Assembly (NCBI RefSeq): GCF_041146795.1
Contig: NC_135184.1
Location: 10,096,967-10,160,966 of the forward strand
Source of the DNA: Maylandia zebra
Lineage: Eukaryota; Chordata; Actinopteri; Cichliformes; Cichlidae
DNA: 64,000 nucleotides
Reading direction: 5' to 3'
Part shown: positions 40,401 to 52,400 of the stretch, one piece after another
Layout: each line of letters begins with the position of its first letter
Numbering within the stretch: position 1 is the stretch's first letter
The notes under the pieces: generated by a model
Told to the model about the DNA's origin: nothing
The model's database searches: none
Seen by the model: the letters and a program-made list of their open reading frames with translations, nothing else
Position numbers and translations under genes: made by a program

Positions 40401-43400
40401 ATCGTCCCACTGTGAAATTTGATGGCATGACAGCATGAACTTTCTTATTTTGTTCTCCCGATCGTCTGCTGGCAGTTAAATGAGAGGTTTCTCTTGATTT
40501 TCACTCTCAGAACTGAGATGCTGGAGTGTCTCGGGGACTTGGATTTCCTGGCTAAGCTGCACTGTGTGCGGCAGGCGTGGCAGGTACGGTTCAGTAAGAT
40601 GGTGCTCACCAAAGACTGTATGCTAAGATGAATGATAGTCTCCACTTCTGATGCACAACAGTAAAACTAGAATATTGTGGCTGAGTTTGCCTGATGTGGA
40701 TGTTTGCTGAAGGAGGGGGGAAAAAGGGTCAGGTAGCTTTATGTTATCTGATCTGTTGTGCTTAATTCAGTTCAGTTTTATTTCACACAACAGTCGCCCC
40801 AAGGCACTTTATGTTGTAAGGTAAAGACTAGAGATGGCACGATACCACTTTTTTATGTCCGATACCGATATCATAAATTTGGATATCTGCCGATACCGAT
40901 ATAAATCCGATATAGTGTATTTTATAATCAATAAAATGTTTTTTTTTTTAAAATATCTTGCTGTGTTTTGTATAAGTTCATACTCAGGTTTAAATAAAAA
41001 ACAAAACAAAACTAAAGCTATTCTGTTATACCTGTATGCAAAAAATATACAAAATATTTCATAGATCAACAATACTGATCAATCTAATAAACTTAAACCT
41101 GCAGCATACTCCCTATTCCGGTGTTTTAAAGAGTACTTAGTGGATATATTAAGCAACCTAATTAATAGGGTCGCCAACTCCGAACACAAAAAAATAAAAT
41201 AAAATGGGGAACCACCCTCTGCCTCGTAATGCTTAACTGACGTAATCAACTTTAATTTAATACACACGTAAAAGAAAATGCATCTATATCAAATCTATAC
41301 ATTTTACATCAGATGAAAACTTTGGTTGTAAGATTCAGATAATTATTTATTAAAAGCTAGACATGACAATAAGAAAGAAAAGTATTTCTTTGTGCCCCCT
41401 TTTCACTGTTAATGCCCTACCTGCCCCCCTGACAAAACTTTGCTAGACTCTCTTTTAAGAGGAAGAAATCTCCAGCAGAACCAGGCTCACACTCACAAAA
41501 CGTAAAGAATATACTCACAGCTCATAAGACGTGTAATAGACCAGTGCTCTCAAACTACTGGGCAGATTATTAGGTGAAACTAAGGTGACAGGGTAACCCT
41601 GGCTTTGATCATGCAAACAGTCTTATTTAATTTCTTATGACTTTTATTATTTTTAGTGTATAGTTTACTGTTGTTATTCGGTATAGTGTTTATTTTGTAT
41701 AACCTGTTGTTTAAGATGTGCTATAGAACTTTGACTTGACTTGAATTAATAGGGTAAGATAAATGCTCCCAATTAAAAATATTAAGGCATTTTTCCTGAT
41801 TGCCTGTTTGGATATTTTGGCTTTATTCTCAATAGTATTTCTGTGTTGCTGTTGAATTAGCCAGAGAAACACTGCAGACCTCCTGCTCATTGAATTCCAG
41901 ACCACAGTTGTAATTTTTGAACTGTAGATTATTGTTCACTATGTATTGAAAATTAAAAATAATTAAAGAATTTTGTTTTGTCTGCAGCTCATTTTGTGTG
42001 ACAGGACAACTTGGACGTTTCTGGCCGACACAGGAAAGAAAATACTGTCTTCCATTATAGTCAAAGCACAAAAGGTAAAACTGAAAATACAGATAACGGA
42101 TTTAGAAAATAGAAATAAAAAAAAAAAATTTAATTGTATGAGCTGTTCTCCACCTCACATGTTGCTGTTCGGTTTTCAGAGCCCAAAGAGATTTGAGGAA
42201 GTGTTTGAAGAGATGATTTCCTTCCTGGAGCACACAGAGCACTGGGAAAACACAGAATTGGAACTCGCCGCGCGGGGGGTAAGTGTGATTCTCTGACCTG
42301 TGATCCAACACGACTTAAATCGGTCGAACAGCATTTTTCCTTTCTTCTCTTTGCTTGACATTCTTCACCAGGTGAAGCATCTAAACTTCTACGACATCGT
42401 GCTGGATTTCATTCTGATGGACTCCTTCGAGGACCTGGAGAATCCACCCATCTCCATCCAGAACGTGATCAACAACCGCTGGCTCAACAGCTCCTTCAAG
42501 GAGACAGTGAGTAAAACTACAAAATAGCACCTGCATATGTATACATACCACTGAGACACATGAAAGGCAAAGCAGTTAACACAAGTGAGTTTTCATTGAA
42601 TCTGACATGTATTTGTTTCACAGGCGGTGGCATCAAGCTGTTGGTCAGTGCTGAAGCAGAAGAGGCAGCACATGAAGGTACGAGTCTGAGGTCTTTTAAA
42701 ATGCACAGTAACAGGAGGGTGGCGCTGGAGGAAATATCTCTTTACCTGAAATGTGATGTAGGGTTAAAATAACTTATTTCTATAAATACAGAAATGAGCA
42801 GGTAGATCTGAACGCCTCTGTGCCGTTTGTCTCTCAGGTGTCCGACGGCTTCATCGCCCATTTCTACTCCGTGTGTGAACAGATCGGCCCTGTCCTGGCG
42901 TGGGGCTTCCTGGGGCCAAAGGGCTCCCTGCACGATTTGTGCTGCTTCTTCAAGGTTAGAACATGAGGAACATCTGCGAGTGTCCTGTTTTAAACATGGA
43001 CTGTTTTGTGTCAGTGGATGAGATTTAGACTAAATTTGGAACGAAAATGAGAATTAATCTTGTTCAACCACTGCTTTTAAACGAGTTTTTGTACTTAACT
43101 AAAAGTAAATGTAGTTGAGAAAAAAGTGTAAGTTTGAGATTTGGGATGTTTGCAGGACTGGGAGTCAGCAGCCTTTTAAAACTCTTTGTATTGTAATATC
43201 TATTCTGAGATCCTTAAATCTGCCCCTGATTTTAAAAACCATATTATGATTAGGGGAAAAGGAAAAAAACTAAAGAGCTTATACAATCTGAACCTCCCAG
43301 TCTTAACTCGTTCCCCCCTGTGGACGACATTTGACGACCTTCCTGCACCCTTAATGATGAATTTTGAGTTACTCATGAGTCCTGTTTCTCCTGCAGGACC

Positions 43401-43615
43401 AGGTGCTGCACTTCCTGAAAGACATCTTTGATCTGGATAAAGTGCGTTACTGCTCGGTGGAGAGTTTGGCGGACGACGTGCTCCAGCTGCTCCACCGACG
43501 CTCGGAACTGCTGCTCGCCTACCTGGGAGCCGACTCGCTGCGGTACCTGAATGGGTGTAACTCACCACCGGTGCACCTGGTTCCCAGTGCCCTGCTGGAG
43601 GCACGAGTGCAGTGA
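28483..43615 (+). CDS. miga1: MIGA1 (FAM73A), mitoguardin 1
   Basis: Outer mitochondrial membrane protein that promotes mitochondrial fusion, in the family model by binding and stabilising MitoPLD (PLD6). Exons: 28434-28581 (ATG at 28483), 32479-32650, 35978-36096, 36805-36937, 37087-37223, 38772-38895, 39111-39205, 40230-40339, 40511-40583, 41988-42074, 42180-42278, 42372-42506, 42624-42677, 42838-42954, 43397-43615. All junctions are GT-AG and in phase; the coding sum is 1773 bases, 590 residues. The start MTHETLTSSQ aligns with the internal human Met MSEETVSESQ. Near residues 36-56 is a hydrophobic segment (KLVVATAFGAVSLLFLARRF) followed by a basic stretch, giving an N-terminal membrane anchor. 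Conserved blocks include NLPVTTPENLYLMGMDLFEE, IASTDSFVSAAE, FYDIVLDFILMDSFEDLENP, VLAWGFLGPKGSLHDLCCFF and a C-terminal EARVQ. The length is close to the mammalian protein minus its extra N-terminus. Confidence 0.96.
30181..30340 (+). repeat. Common teleost interspersed repeat
   Basis: It begins 'aaatggtaaatggcctgta', then 'tttatatagcgctttacta', 'caaagcgctttacacatcc' and 'cattcacacactggtgatg', a layout seen throughout percomorph genomes. I cannot give the repeat-library name without a search. Confidence 0.75.
30494..30534. mobile_element. 41-bp TTAA-bounded perfect palindrome (MITE-like)
   Basis: Arms TTAACTCATTCACTGCCA and its exact reverse complement flank the 5-nt centre GCCGT. TTAA at both ends is the target site of piggyBac-type transposases, so this may be a minimal MITE; that class assignment is inference. 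Confidence 0.65.
30543..30595. mobile_element. Second, related palindrome (21-bp arms, 8-nt loop)
   Basis: ACTCATTCACTGCCATTGAC plus G (30543-30563) is the exact reverse complement of 30572-30592. It shares the CTCATTCACTGCCA outer sequence with the palindrome 9 bp to its left, and its right end runs into TTAA (30592-30595). The left end reads TTGA, one change from TTAA. Confidence 0.65.
31232..31320 (+). mobile_element. hAT-like element terminus (partial)
   Basis: 'agggctgccacgattagtcg' followed by 'actagtcacgattacgtcg' and 'actatcaaaatcg' is typical of the ends of non-autonomous hAT-type elements in fish. I did not find the opposite terminal inverted repeat, so the right limit is unknown. 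The stretch to about 32.0 kb may belong to it. Confidence 0.45.
32131..32227 (+). mobile_element. 3' end of a LINE/SINE with (TTCTA)n tail
   Basis: 'gcatttcgttgccttgtact', 'gcaatgacaataaagttta' and the terminal ATTCTATTCTATTCT tandem tail match the 3'-end style of CR1/L2-related fish elements. This is only the tail; no coding part is visible. Confidence 0.55.
33457..35585 (-). mobile_element. 5'-truncated jockey/CR1/L2-like LINE with long RT frame
   Basis: Inserted antisense in MIGA1 intron 3. A 534-codon frame (33739-35343, minus) encodes the reverse transcriptase. Visible motifs are LRPRKAAGPDKVCPRMLKAC, LNDFRPVALTSHLMKTLERL, RILFLDFSSAFNTI, TGAPQGTVLSPLLFTLYTSD, the catalytic FADDTAIM and NKYKYLGLWVDNKLDW, then SSLEGRGRGNRRTKEG and a stop. 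Upstream coding (KEEMKAVQREVKRCLREAKD, 35261-35560) is in another frame, so at least one frameshift separates them in the Pro/Ser-rich linker. The endonuclease and ORF1 are missing. The 3' end carries TTAATAAAGTTCTATCT and a TTATC-type tandem tail. It is the same family as 4719-5198. The long frame suggests a fairly recent insertion. Confidence 0.9.
40765..40827 (+). repeat. Fragment of a common fish repeat
   Basis: 'ttcagttcagttttatttca', 'acaacagtcgccccaaggc' and 'ttatgttgtaaggtaaaga' match a frequent teleost repeat. It is a short fragment inside a MIGA1 intron, directly followed by the 'cgataccgatat' repeat. Confidence 0.6.
40829..40920 (+). repeat. 'cgataccgatat' hAT-like repeat fragment
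   Basis: The string 'agatggcacgataccactt' followed by repeated GATACCGATAT units is the start of a widespread fish DNA-transposon-type repeat. The downstream 350 bp may belong to it, but its far end is not recognised. Confidence 0.5.
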
Positions 43616-45478
43616 GAGACACGGCCAAGTCTTTAAATATTACACAAGTCAGTCCCAGCATTCGTTCAGGGGTGAGTTCACACCAAATGTTGGACCAAAG
43701 GAAACTGTAGGTGTGAGCTCACCTGCAGTCTGTGAAATCAACTCATTATGTCTCCCATCATGCCAGTGTCATGATGTCCAAAGTCAGTGGATCCACGTAA
43801 ACTGAACCAGCCGTCTGTCTTCAGGCATGCTCACGGTCTCTGGTGTGGCCTCCACTTCCTCTTCTTATTCCCCTGGCCGCTTTTCAATGTGCCATAGCAG
43901 CGCTTTTAAAAGGTTCAAAGAGAACAGCAATAATATTTATTAAATATGAACTTGTGTAGTAATAAACTGAGGCAGGCTTGGAATCTGTTGCAGTAGGTGT
44001 TATGTTATGTAAATTGAGGGAATTTTAATGCCATTAAGAGCAGTTTGTGAACGAAGAGGTAATTTATTTTATTATACAGCAGACAGGTGCAGAGCTTATT
44101 TGTAGAAATAGCATCTGCATGCATTAATAGGTTAGTGATCGCTCTCACAGACGCGAGGACATGCTTTATGCCCAGAGCTGCTCTTCGCTGAACAAAGGGC
44201 CTCGGTTTAAGAGGTGGAAATGTGCTGAATAGGAGATAAAATGCAGCGATTCAGTTTCTTTACTTGAAAGGGGGAAAAGTTTTTGTTTTGGTTTTTTTGA
44301 CACTACAAGCCACAGAACTTTTATGCAATATTAAAGTTTAGCACACAAAGCTCCCAAAGCCATTATGATATTAAGTCGACACATCGCGACTGCACATCTG
44401 CCCAGCTGCTGTACAACTTGTGCCGCTCTGTTTTTCATGACGGGCAGAAACACAGAAAGCCTTATTGTAAATGCAAATATTCAAGCCTTGTGTTTGTCGC
44501 TGAATGTCAGCCCACGGTCTTCATGTTTCCAATCATCTGGGAAGTTTTTAAAAAAATACTGTAGTGTGTTAATGTCTGTCCTGCAGATCAGTTACTGTGT
44601 ACAGAATATACACTGCATGCTTGAAGCTCAAGCTCCTACAGAAGTAGAAAATGTAGAGTCAAGTCTGGGGTGTCAGTCTACTGCAATCTCCAAATGTTGT
44701 CTTAAAAGTGGACATACAGAACTGTCAATGAGCACAGTATTATTCTTGCTCCCAACTGGTGTAGCTTTGCATGATTCAAAGTTCAAAATAATCCCCATTT
44801 GTCTGGTAATTCTTAGTCATTAACTATTTATAATAATAATTTAAAAAAAGCAATACAAGCTGAACTAAGGTGAAGATCAGCAGGATTGCATCAGCAAACA
44901 TTTTGTCCTGCCTATTAAAGTCTCATTGAGCCAGCTTGGTTTCATTCCATGTCACTGCTCCACCAGCAGTCATTCCCCATCTTGGTATACTGCATTAAGC
45001 CAGATTTTATCTGATTGGCTTTCCCTCCGAGATGGGCAGGGCTGTTGTGCTCTCATCACCATGTCTCAGATGACCATGTTGAAGAGAACTGCTCTCACTG
45101 ATGACACATGGAGCTCACCGGGATTAGATAGACTTCAGTAACTTTAGCCATGATTAATGCAAAATCATCCACCACTGTAAAAAGAGGATAGGTCCACTTT
45201 CAAGTTTTGCATTTTAGGTGTTCACATACGTAATAGATCACCGTGAGCACTTATCTCTTAAGCTGTAGACTTCTGAAATTCAAACATGCGTATAGACTGG
45301 ATGGAGATTGCTTTGTTCTGATTTTTTTTTCCAGACTAAGTCCAGAAAGGTTACAAGAAACGAGTGTTTGTTGTTCAGCTGGGATCATATCATACAATGT
45401 TAAAGTGTTACCTGTTTTGACCGATTGGTGAAATAAAGTTGAATGTGTGCAAATAAAGACTGAGAATGTCCTCCTTTG
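43616..45478 (+). terminator. miga1: MIGA1 3' UTR and poly(A) signals
   Basis: Starts after the TGA at 43613-43615. Two strong AATAAA signals lie at 45432-45437 and 45452-45457; the cleavage site is estimated at about 45,475. A weaker candidate is near 43,966. No gene is seen within this 1.86 kb. Confidence 0.7.
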
Positions 45479-45484
45479 AAATAA

Positions 45485-48400
45485 GACTCCACAACAATGG
45501 TCCAGTTTATTTGTTACAACTTTAATGAACATGGCAACATTTCAAAACCAAAAACAGTTAAATTCAAGAAACAAACCAATAGATTATACACAGCACATGA
45601 AACCTTGATTACCTCTAAGGCATGCTCCTTGTTTAGTCTTCTACACCCCTCGAACTCTGTGTTGAAACACTGAGTGTCTCACGTGTACACAGCCCCAACA
45701 AACAGTGAGTGACCTTATTTTTACTACAGAAGTGTTTTAAACTGATAAACCCCAAAGTTCCTGTCCTCATCCAACTTTCTAAAGCACATTCCTGTCTGCT
45801 GAAAGTTACTCATGAAGGCATTCACAGCGATTAAAAACAACTTTCAGACAACTCTAAACAAACTATGGCATCATGGTTAAAAAGAGACAAGTCAAACCGG
45901 GCAGCAAAAACAAATCTAACCAACACTTTTTGCAATCAAAGAATTTAAATTTCATTGGGTTGCTGTTTTTTTTGGGTTTTTTACCTTATCACTGGAGCTC
46001 TTGAACGGTCTACGTTCAGCAGCAGGATAGACTCAAAGGATTCCTCCTTTTGTGTGTAGGGGGGGGGACAAACTACGACACGGGCCTGATTCTACGACCT
46101 AAGCCTGCAGCATCCTCCAACACTGTGAGCGAGAAGTGAAGGCGTTTCAATAGCAGATTTGCACTGCACTTGAGGGCAGATTCACACCACGACAGGAAAA
46201 AAAATTATTAAAAATCATGTATTGAACCGTTTCGTTTCTTTGACCTAGCAGTTTAGCATGCAGTTTTACACCAGTGTCAATCTAAAGCATCGACATACAG
46301 TCACTTTCAGACTTACCAGGGTGCAAATATAGAGGCTATTATCATATTAAGCAGATTCGACATTACCTCCTATGCAACAACCTTTTCACTTGTCAAAACT
46401 TCACATCATGCAGTTCATTCATGGGAAAAAAATGGGCTGTGAATTTCCTGGACATTTTCTTTTTGTTTAATGACACAGGTAAGCATTTGTTTGCATGTAT
46501 GTCACTGGACAAAAACACTGGTTTTCCTTAGGTTTCGCTTACCTGTGTTATTGCAGCAGAACCTAAGGTGCAAGGTCTGGGATGACACTGCAAAGATCAG
46601 ATATATATGTATGTATATATTGCACTCTTTGCCGTCAGTGAACAATGCAGTCAAAGAGATCGTTTGGACTTTAACATTAACAGCCTTTCACAGCAGTGCT
46701 CATTCATAAAAAAAATAATCATCATCAATACTGAGCTAATCAGCAGCACTTCCACTACTAGCATTCCACATGCTTATTATAAAGGACATATTAGAGAGAG
46801 ATTATCAGCAGAAACCTAAGCATGCTACGCTGGAGTTATGCAGGAGATTTCTAAGCAAATATATTGCAATGAATGGCATTTTGTTTTTAAAAAGACATCA
46901 ACTACACAATGGCAAGTTGGCAAATATTCAGAACGCAAAAAAACCCCAACATGGACATCCTTAAACAGTTCCTACCAGCAGTGTAACAGACCTCAGTTCA
47001 GAAATCCAACTACCTACACAAACAATCTACAGGAGCTGAGTAAAGAGAATCTCAGAAACATGTGGTACAAGAATCATCACATTCTGAAGCGCTAAGCCTC
47101 TCCTGAGAACATTTCATACTTACCCAAAGACAAAGGAGGGAGGGGGGGAGGGGAAAGGGCAATATTTGAGAAAAAATAAAAAAATACTACATCGTTGGCA
47201 GTTTATAAAGCGTTCTTTCTCAAAGTCAAATCACAGGTTTTTTGTACTTACATTACAGGAGGGCTCAACTGATGGATGCCGACTGCTTAACCACCCCAGA
47301 CCCTACAACATCTACCACTTTTTGTTGCATCGTTTTATACTTTTAAAAACATTCTTTTCAAAAAAAGACAAGTGTAAACATGTGAGTTCACAATTGGGCA
47401 AGACAAATGTTTCAATGCATTTTTTCTCTCCCTCTCTCCTTTTCAAAACAATTTTACCTCACTGTCCTGGAAAAAGAACAGCACAAAAGGTAGATGGATA
47501 TATAACACTAAAAATATGCATCATTTCTTAGAACCGCATGTTGAGAAGGATACTTGGCTTACCGCTTTTCTAAACTTGCCTGTGGAGGAGGAAGTGACTA
47601 TCAAGGGAGGCAGCAAAAAATAAAATATATATATATATATACAGTGCAAACTACACCTCAACAATATCAGCAACCAATGCAAAAAGTGAGAAGGAATGCC
47701 ACAGCAACGCAGGTAATGCATGAGATCACGACACACAGATACCGTCGGCTTTCTCGTGACAAACATTTTTTCTACTTGCTAGAAATAATATGAAATATAT
47801 AAATAACAAGTCTGAACCACCCGGCATCACTGCACGCAAGTAATGTGACTACGAGTCTTATAGACAGTTGGAGAGAGACAGGACAGCACAATTTGGTTTT
47901 GGACAATCAGTTCAAACTACAACGCCCACCCCACCTATCCCCCCCCCTGCTCAGCGGCCTCACGGTAAAACAAAAACAATCATACAGAAATACATCTCCA
48001 CCCCAACTTACCAACACAGGAGGTTTCAGTTTGTTTTATTGCAAAAAAACACAACAGGCAAGAGCAATTTTTAAAACTGAGATGATTTTACATGGTAATG
48101 TCTACAGTTTAATAAACATGACTTCTAACCACATTTAATGTAGATACAGGGCTGGAATGACCATATGTATAATTACCTCACTAAAAACAAAGCATTTACA
48201 AGAAAAAAAGAATAACAAAATGGAAAAAAAAAAAAAAAAGAGAGAGAAAAATCAAAGAGGACGTGTTCGCCGGGTAATCTGCCATCTATGTGAAACACTT
48301 TCAAACCAAGGAAATTTAAGATCTTCATCAAGGCGTCTGCATCCAAACATTTAACAAAGGATTTTGTTTCGACAATGTAGCATTTACTTTATGTCCACTT

Positions 48401-48634
48401 CACATTACTGGCCCTGTGCAGAAGAAATACATAGAAGATACATTGCATGTTAACAGCAGAAACAGTGGACTCAGCTTCCCAAAATAAAAAGCTAAAAAGC
48501 CTGTGTAGGAAGGAAGGTGGTTTTGGTTAAGTGTGTGAGGCTGCTGCGGTCACCGGAGCCCTGTGAAAACCTGAGGAGTGAAGCGGGTTACGGTGCAAAA
48601 CGACTGAGTGTACGTGAATGTGGACAGCGCATTA
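45485..48634 (-). terminator. fubp1: FUBP1 3' UTR and poly(A) signal
   Basis: The minus-strand AATAAA lies at 45506-45511 (TTTATT on plus), facing the MIGA1 signals. The 3' UTR is then about 3.1 kb and contains a short (TA)n at 47625-47641 and A/T-rich tracts but no gene. The exact end is an estimate. Confidence 0.6.
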
Positions 48635-49404
48635 TTATCGGGGCGGGTGTACCTGGGGAGCTTGTGGCGCCGCGCCCATCGGCTGTGGGTTGGCCGTGCC
48701 GTAATAAGCGGCCTGCTGCCGGTAGTACTCCGCCCAGGCCGCGCTGTAGTCCGGCTGGCCTCCAGGTTGAGAGGCAGCCGCTGCCGCTGTGGCCTGAGGG
48801 GCCGCTTGACCTCCAGGGGATAAAAATAATAGAGAAAAAAATAAGTTTGTACAGCCAAGAAGCTCAAGGTCAAGTCTGAAGTTTTCTCACTGCACCTAAG
48901 AGACACCATGATAAAATTCATGAATGCTTTTTATAGAACTAAAATATAAGGAACAGAAAGCCAAATATGCTTCTCTGGGTTAGTTACACAAGCCAACAAG
49001 GCAGCTATTCAACTAGGGAGGCTCCTGGTGACTCATCTGCTAGACACTCAAAGAAAATAATTTTATTTAAAAAAAAATAATAATGAGTCTTTAATATAAA
49101 TTTAAAAAAAAAAAAATCAGGCCAGTTTAACATGTTTGAAGTCATTAGTTACATTCCACAGGAATCAAATTAACTTGTACGTGTCACTGAGCGTGGCACT
49201 TTGCATTTAATGGTTATGTGGTCAGTTCATGTGGGATTTGAACATTAAATCGACCTCATAAGTGTCAAGTCAACACCCTGCCGAAAGATATCTACTCGTT
49301 TGGCTGTGAATGCCCTGTTCACTACCATGGATTCCTCCTCTGCGTTTACTTTTTTTTTTTACCAGTTTTGGAAATTAAATCAGTGAGAGAATAACAAATA
49401 TACG

Positions 49405-49450
<46 letters not shown>

Positions 49451-52400
49451 GAGAAGAAGGAGAAGAATAATAATATAAAAGTAAAGAAGTAGAAGTATAT
49501 AAAGCAGACCAGCCAGACAAGAGCACGACAAAGGATATTAACAACCATTAGACATAACACAGCTTTCCCAACATACATTCAGCTACTATTAAATAAATTG
49601 TAAAAGTAGAACAAAAAAAAATTCAGGCCACAGTAAATGCTTCCAATCTTGTCAGATTAGATTTATAAGAAGGGGAACGAACCCGCCACTGAGGTCTCTT
49701 GGTGGCGGGTCAGAAACCTTCTTCCTTTCTATTGGGCGGCTGCGAGAACAGCAACTCTACTAGCAAGAGGGCTGCTTGTGGAGGCAACCACCCTTTAACA
49801 TCAAACACACTCATACTTAGAGCTGGAGGAGCGATGAGATGTTATTTAACTAGACAAAAGCCTAACCTATGCTGTGTTAGGAGTAGTACGCTTGTTTTCC
49901 TCCATGCTAGCATCCAAAACCACAATAAAGGGTTATTACACCAGGCTTTAGTTTCTTATACTACTATACTATATACACTAAAGCATGCTGATCTTGGTCT
50001 TACTCTCGTTGAATGAATGTAAAGTCTATGATGCAGCATGTGCAAGTAAACATTTATAACTCATCCAGCTGAAGAAACAGAAGGTGGAAATGGGGAGGAA
50101 ACAAACCAGTCACATTGTTCTACAGATGTGCATGTCGGGTGGCAGTGAGAGTTACAGCGTAGGGTTTCAGACATATCTGCGGCGCGTTTTAGCACAAAAC
50201 CCTGCTCGAGCACTCACCTTGTTTCTTATAATACTCCTCCCAGGCTTTCGTGTAGTCCTGAGGTTGCTGACTCTGTTGACCTGCAGAGTGAAAAGGAAGA
50301 AACACGTTAGAGCATTCAAGCATCAAATCGAACCACAAAACATAAACAATGACCCTACATTGCTTATATGCACAACCCCACAAGTCAAACACTCATCATT
50401 TAACTCCACAAAACACACACACTCAATAACAGTAAAACATTCATAGCACATGGAAGACTGTGCCATCAGTGTGGATAAAGCCCTGACTTAGTCTAGAAAA
50501 TAATCTACTCTGAGCTGATAAAGGTGGATCTGTGTCCACAGCAGTCCTGCAGATAGTCAAAGTGTCCCAGTCTAAACAGCACAGCCGTCAAAAGTCAAAC
50601 AAAGTGGAGGCACACTTGAAAACGCTCCACGGCAGGTTAGTAATGCTCACAAATACCCAGACCTGAAAAAGAAGCTGACTAAATGGCCGAGGGCTGTTTA
50701 GACTGTCTTGTGTTAAGAGGTGTACACTGAAACTACGTTCATATACCCATTTTCTTGTAATATTCCTCCCAGGCCTTGGTGTAATCTGCCTGTCCACTCT
50801 GACCTGCAGCCTGTGGGTCACCTGTTAAAGAAAACGGTACTTGTAATTAGTCAATCATTCTCAGCAGTTTGTCCTCCACCTGCCTGGGTTGGGCTGTCAG
50901 CCTAGGGGTGGTGGAGGAAAACTACCCTGTTCCTGGGGTATTTAAAAAAATGTTAAAAAGCTGCTCTGCAAAAGCAAAGTCATTTAAAAGTTGAAACCAA
51001 ACCAATTTGTGTTTGTTAGTAACACAAATGAGACATGAGCACAGCACACTATCAGGTAAGTCTACTGAACTACACTGAGCTTGTCTGAACACTTTCCGTT
51101 TCTTCTGCTCCTCTGCTTTGCTTTAAGTGAAAAAACACTCCGGTTACCTTGGCCGTTGGCTTGACTGGTGCCGGGCGCTCCGCTGGTCGGGGTCATGGGA
51201 GCCTGCGGCTGCTGGCCGTATTGAGCGTAGTACGCTGCCCACGCTGCTGCGTTGGCATCCGCTGCTGCTTTATCTGCACGCAAGAAACAAGCTGGTAACC
51301 ACACAACAGCCAGGACTCATTCTGGCAGCAGCAATGTTGTGCCTTACTGAAGACGTGCAAAGGCTAATGCTAGCCAACTGTAATAAGACACCATGTATCG
51401 TCAAATCTGCTGATGTAATCAATACTTGTGTTTTAGCACATAAATCTCAAATGCTATAATATTTTGAAAGCAAATATTTTCAAGAAAAAAAAAACAAGAG
51501 TGTCAATAAAAGAGCATTTACTTCTGTAATTACTTTTTGTGCCTACAGGGGGCACTGCTTCTCCCCAGAGTGCAAATTCATAGTTAAAAAACAAAGCACC
51601 GAGCTCCTTGGCCCTGAAACTTCACCCTTTAGCGCTTTCCAACATTTATCCTGTTTGTTCCATTGTTTTTCATTTTGTTTCTGTTGGGTCGCTGTATTTT
51701 ATGACTAACAGATATACTTTCTAACCTCTGAGTATGATTTCAAATATTAAAATATGGCAAAGGGCTTTTCACATCAAATGCCCCCATTAGGAAATACTCA
51801 CTTGGATCAGGCTGGCCCTGCTGCCAGTGTGGGTAGCCGTTGCCCCATCCCTGAGGCTGATATGGAGCAGGAGGACCACTGAAGGAAGAAAATAAGTAAC
51901 CATCATCTCTCAGTGAGCCATGTTCAGATATTCTTACTATCAAAGAGGAGGCAACTGTACTTACTGTGGTCCGGGTGGGCCCTGATTGTATGGTCCAGGA
52001 TTGTATGGACCCATGGGAGCACCAGGGGGTCCAGGTGGTCCTGGAGGACCATGTGGACCTGGTCCTCCATGTGGGCCAGGAGGGCCATGTGGGCCACCCA
52101 TGGGAGTGACAGGTCCCTGATCAGAGAAATGGTGCGGTCAGTATAAGAGGGGTAAATAAAAAATAAATACCAGAGTCTTCACATGGAGGCTAATTATAAA
52201 AACAGTTAACTCACCCCAATTTTCTCCTCCACTAGTTGCCGGGCGTAGTCGATCTGCTGAGGAGACCCTCTGACTGTAAACATCTTAATGTTGGGGTCAG
52301 CGTTGGGCGGAGGATTCCTCTGGAGCTCGATTCTGGCTCCCGACTGCTGGCTGATGCCCTTGATTGTCTCACCACCTGGAAGAGAAACATGGTCAGAGTT

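Noticed and set aside
48517..48879. GC-rich plus-strand open frame at the FUBP1 end
   Set aside because: It is the antisense shadow of the last FUBP1 exon, which aligns well with the known FUBP1 C-terminus on the minus strand.
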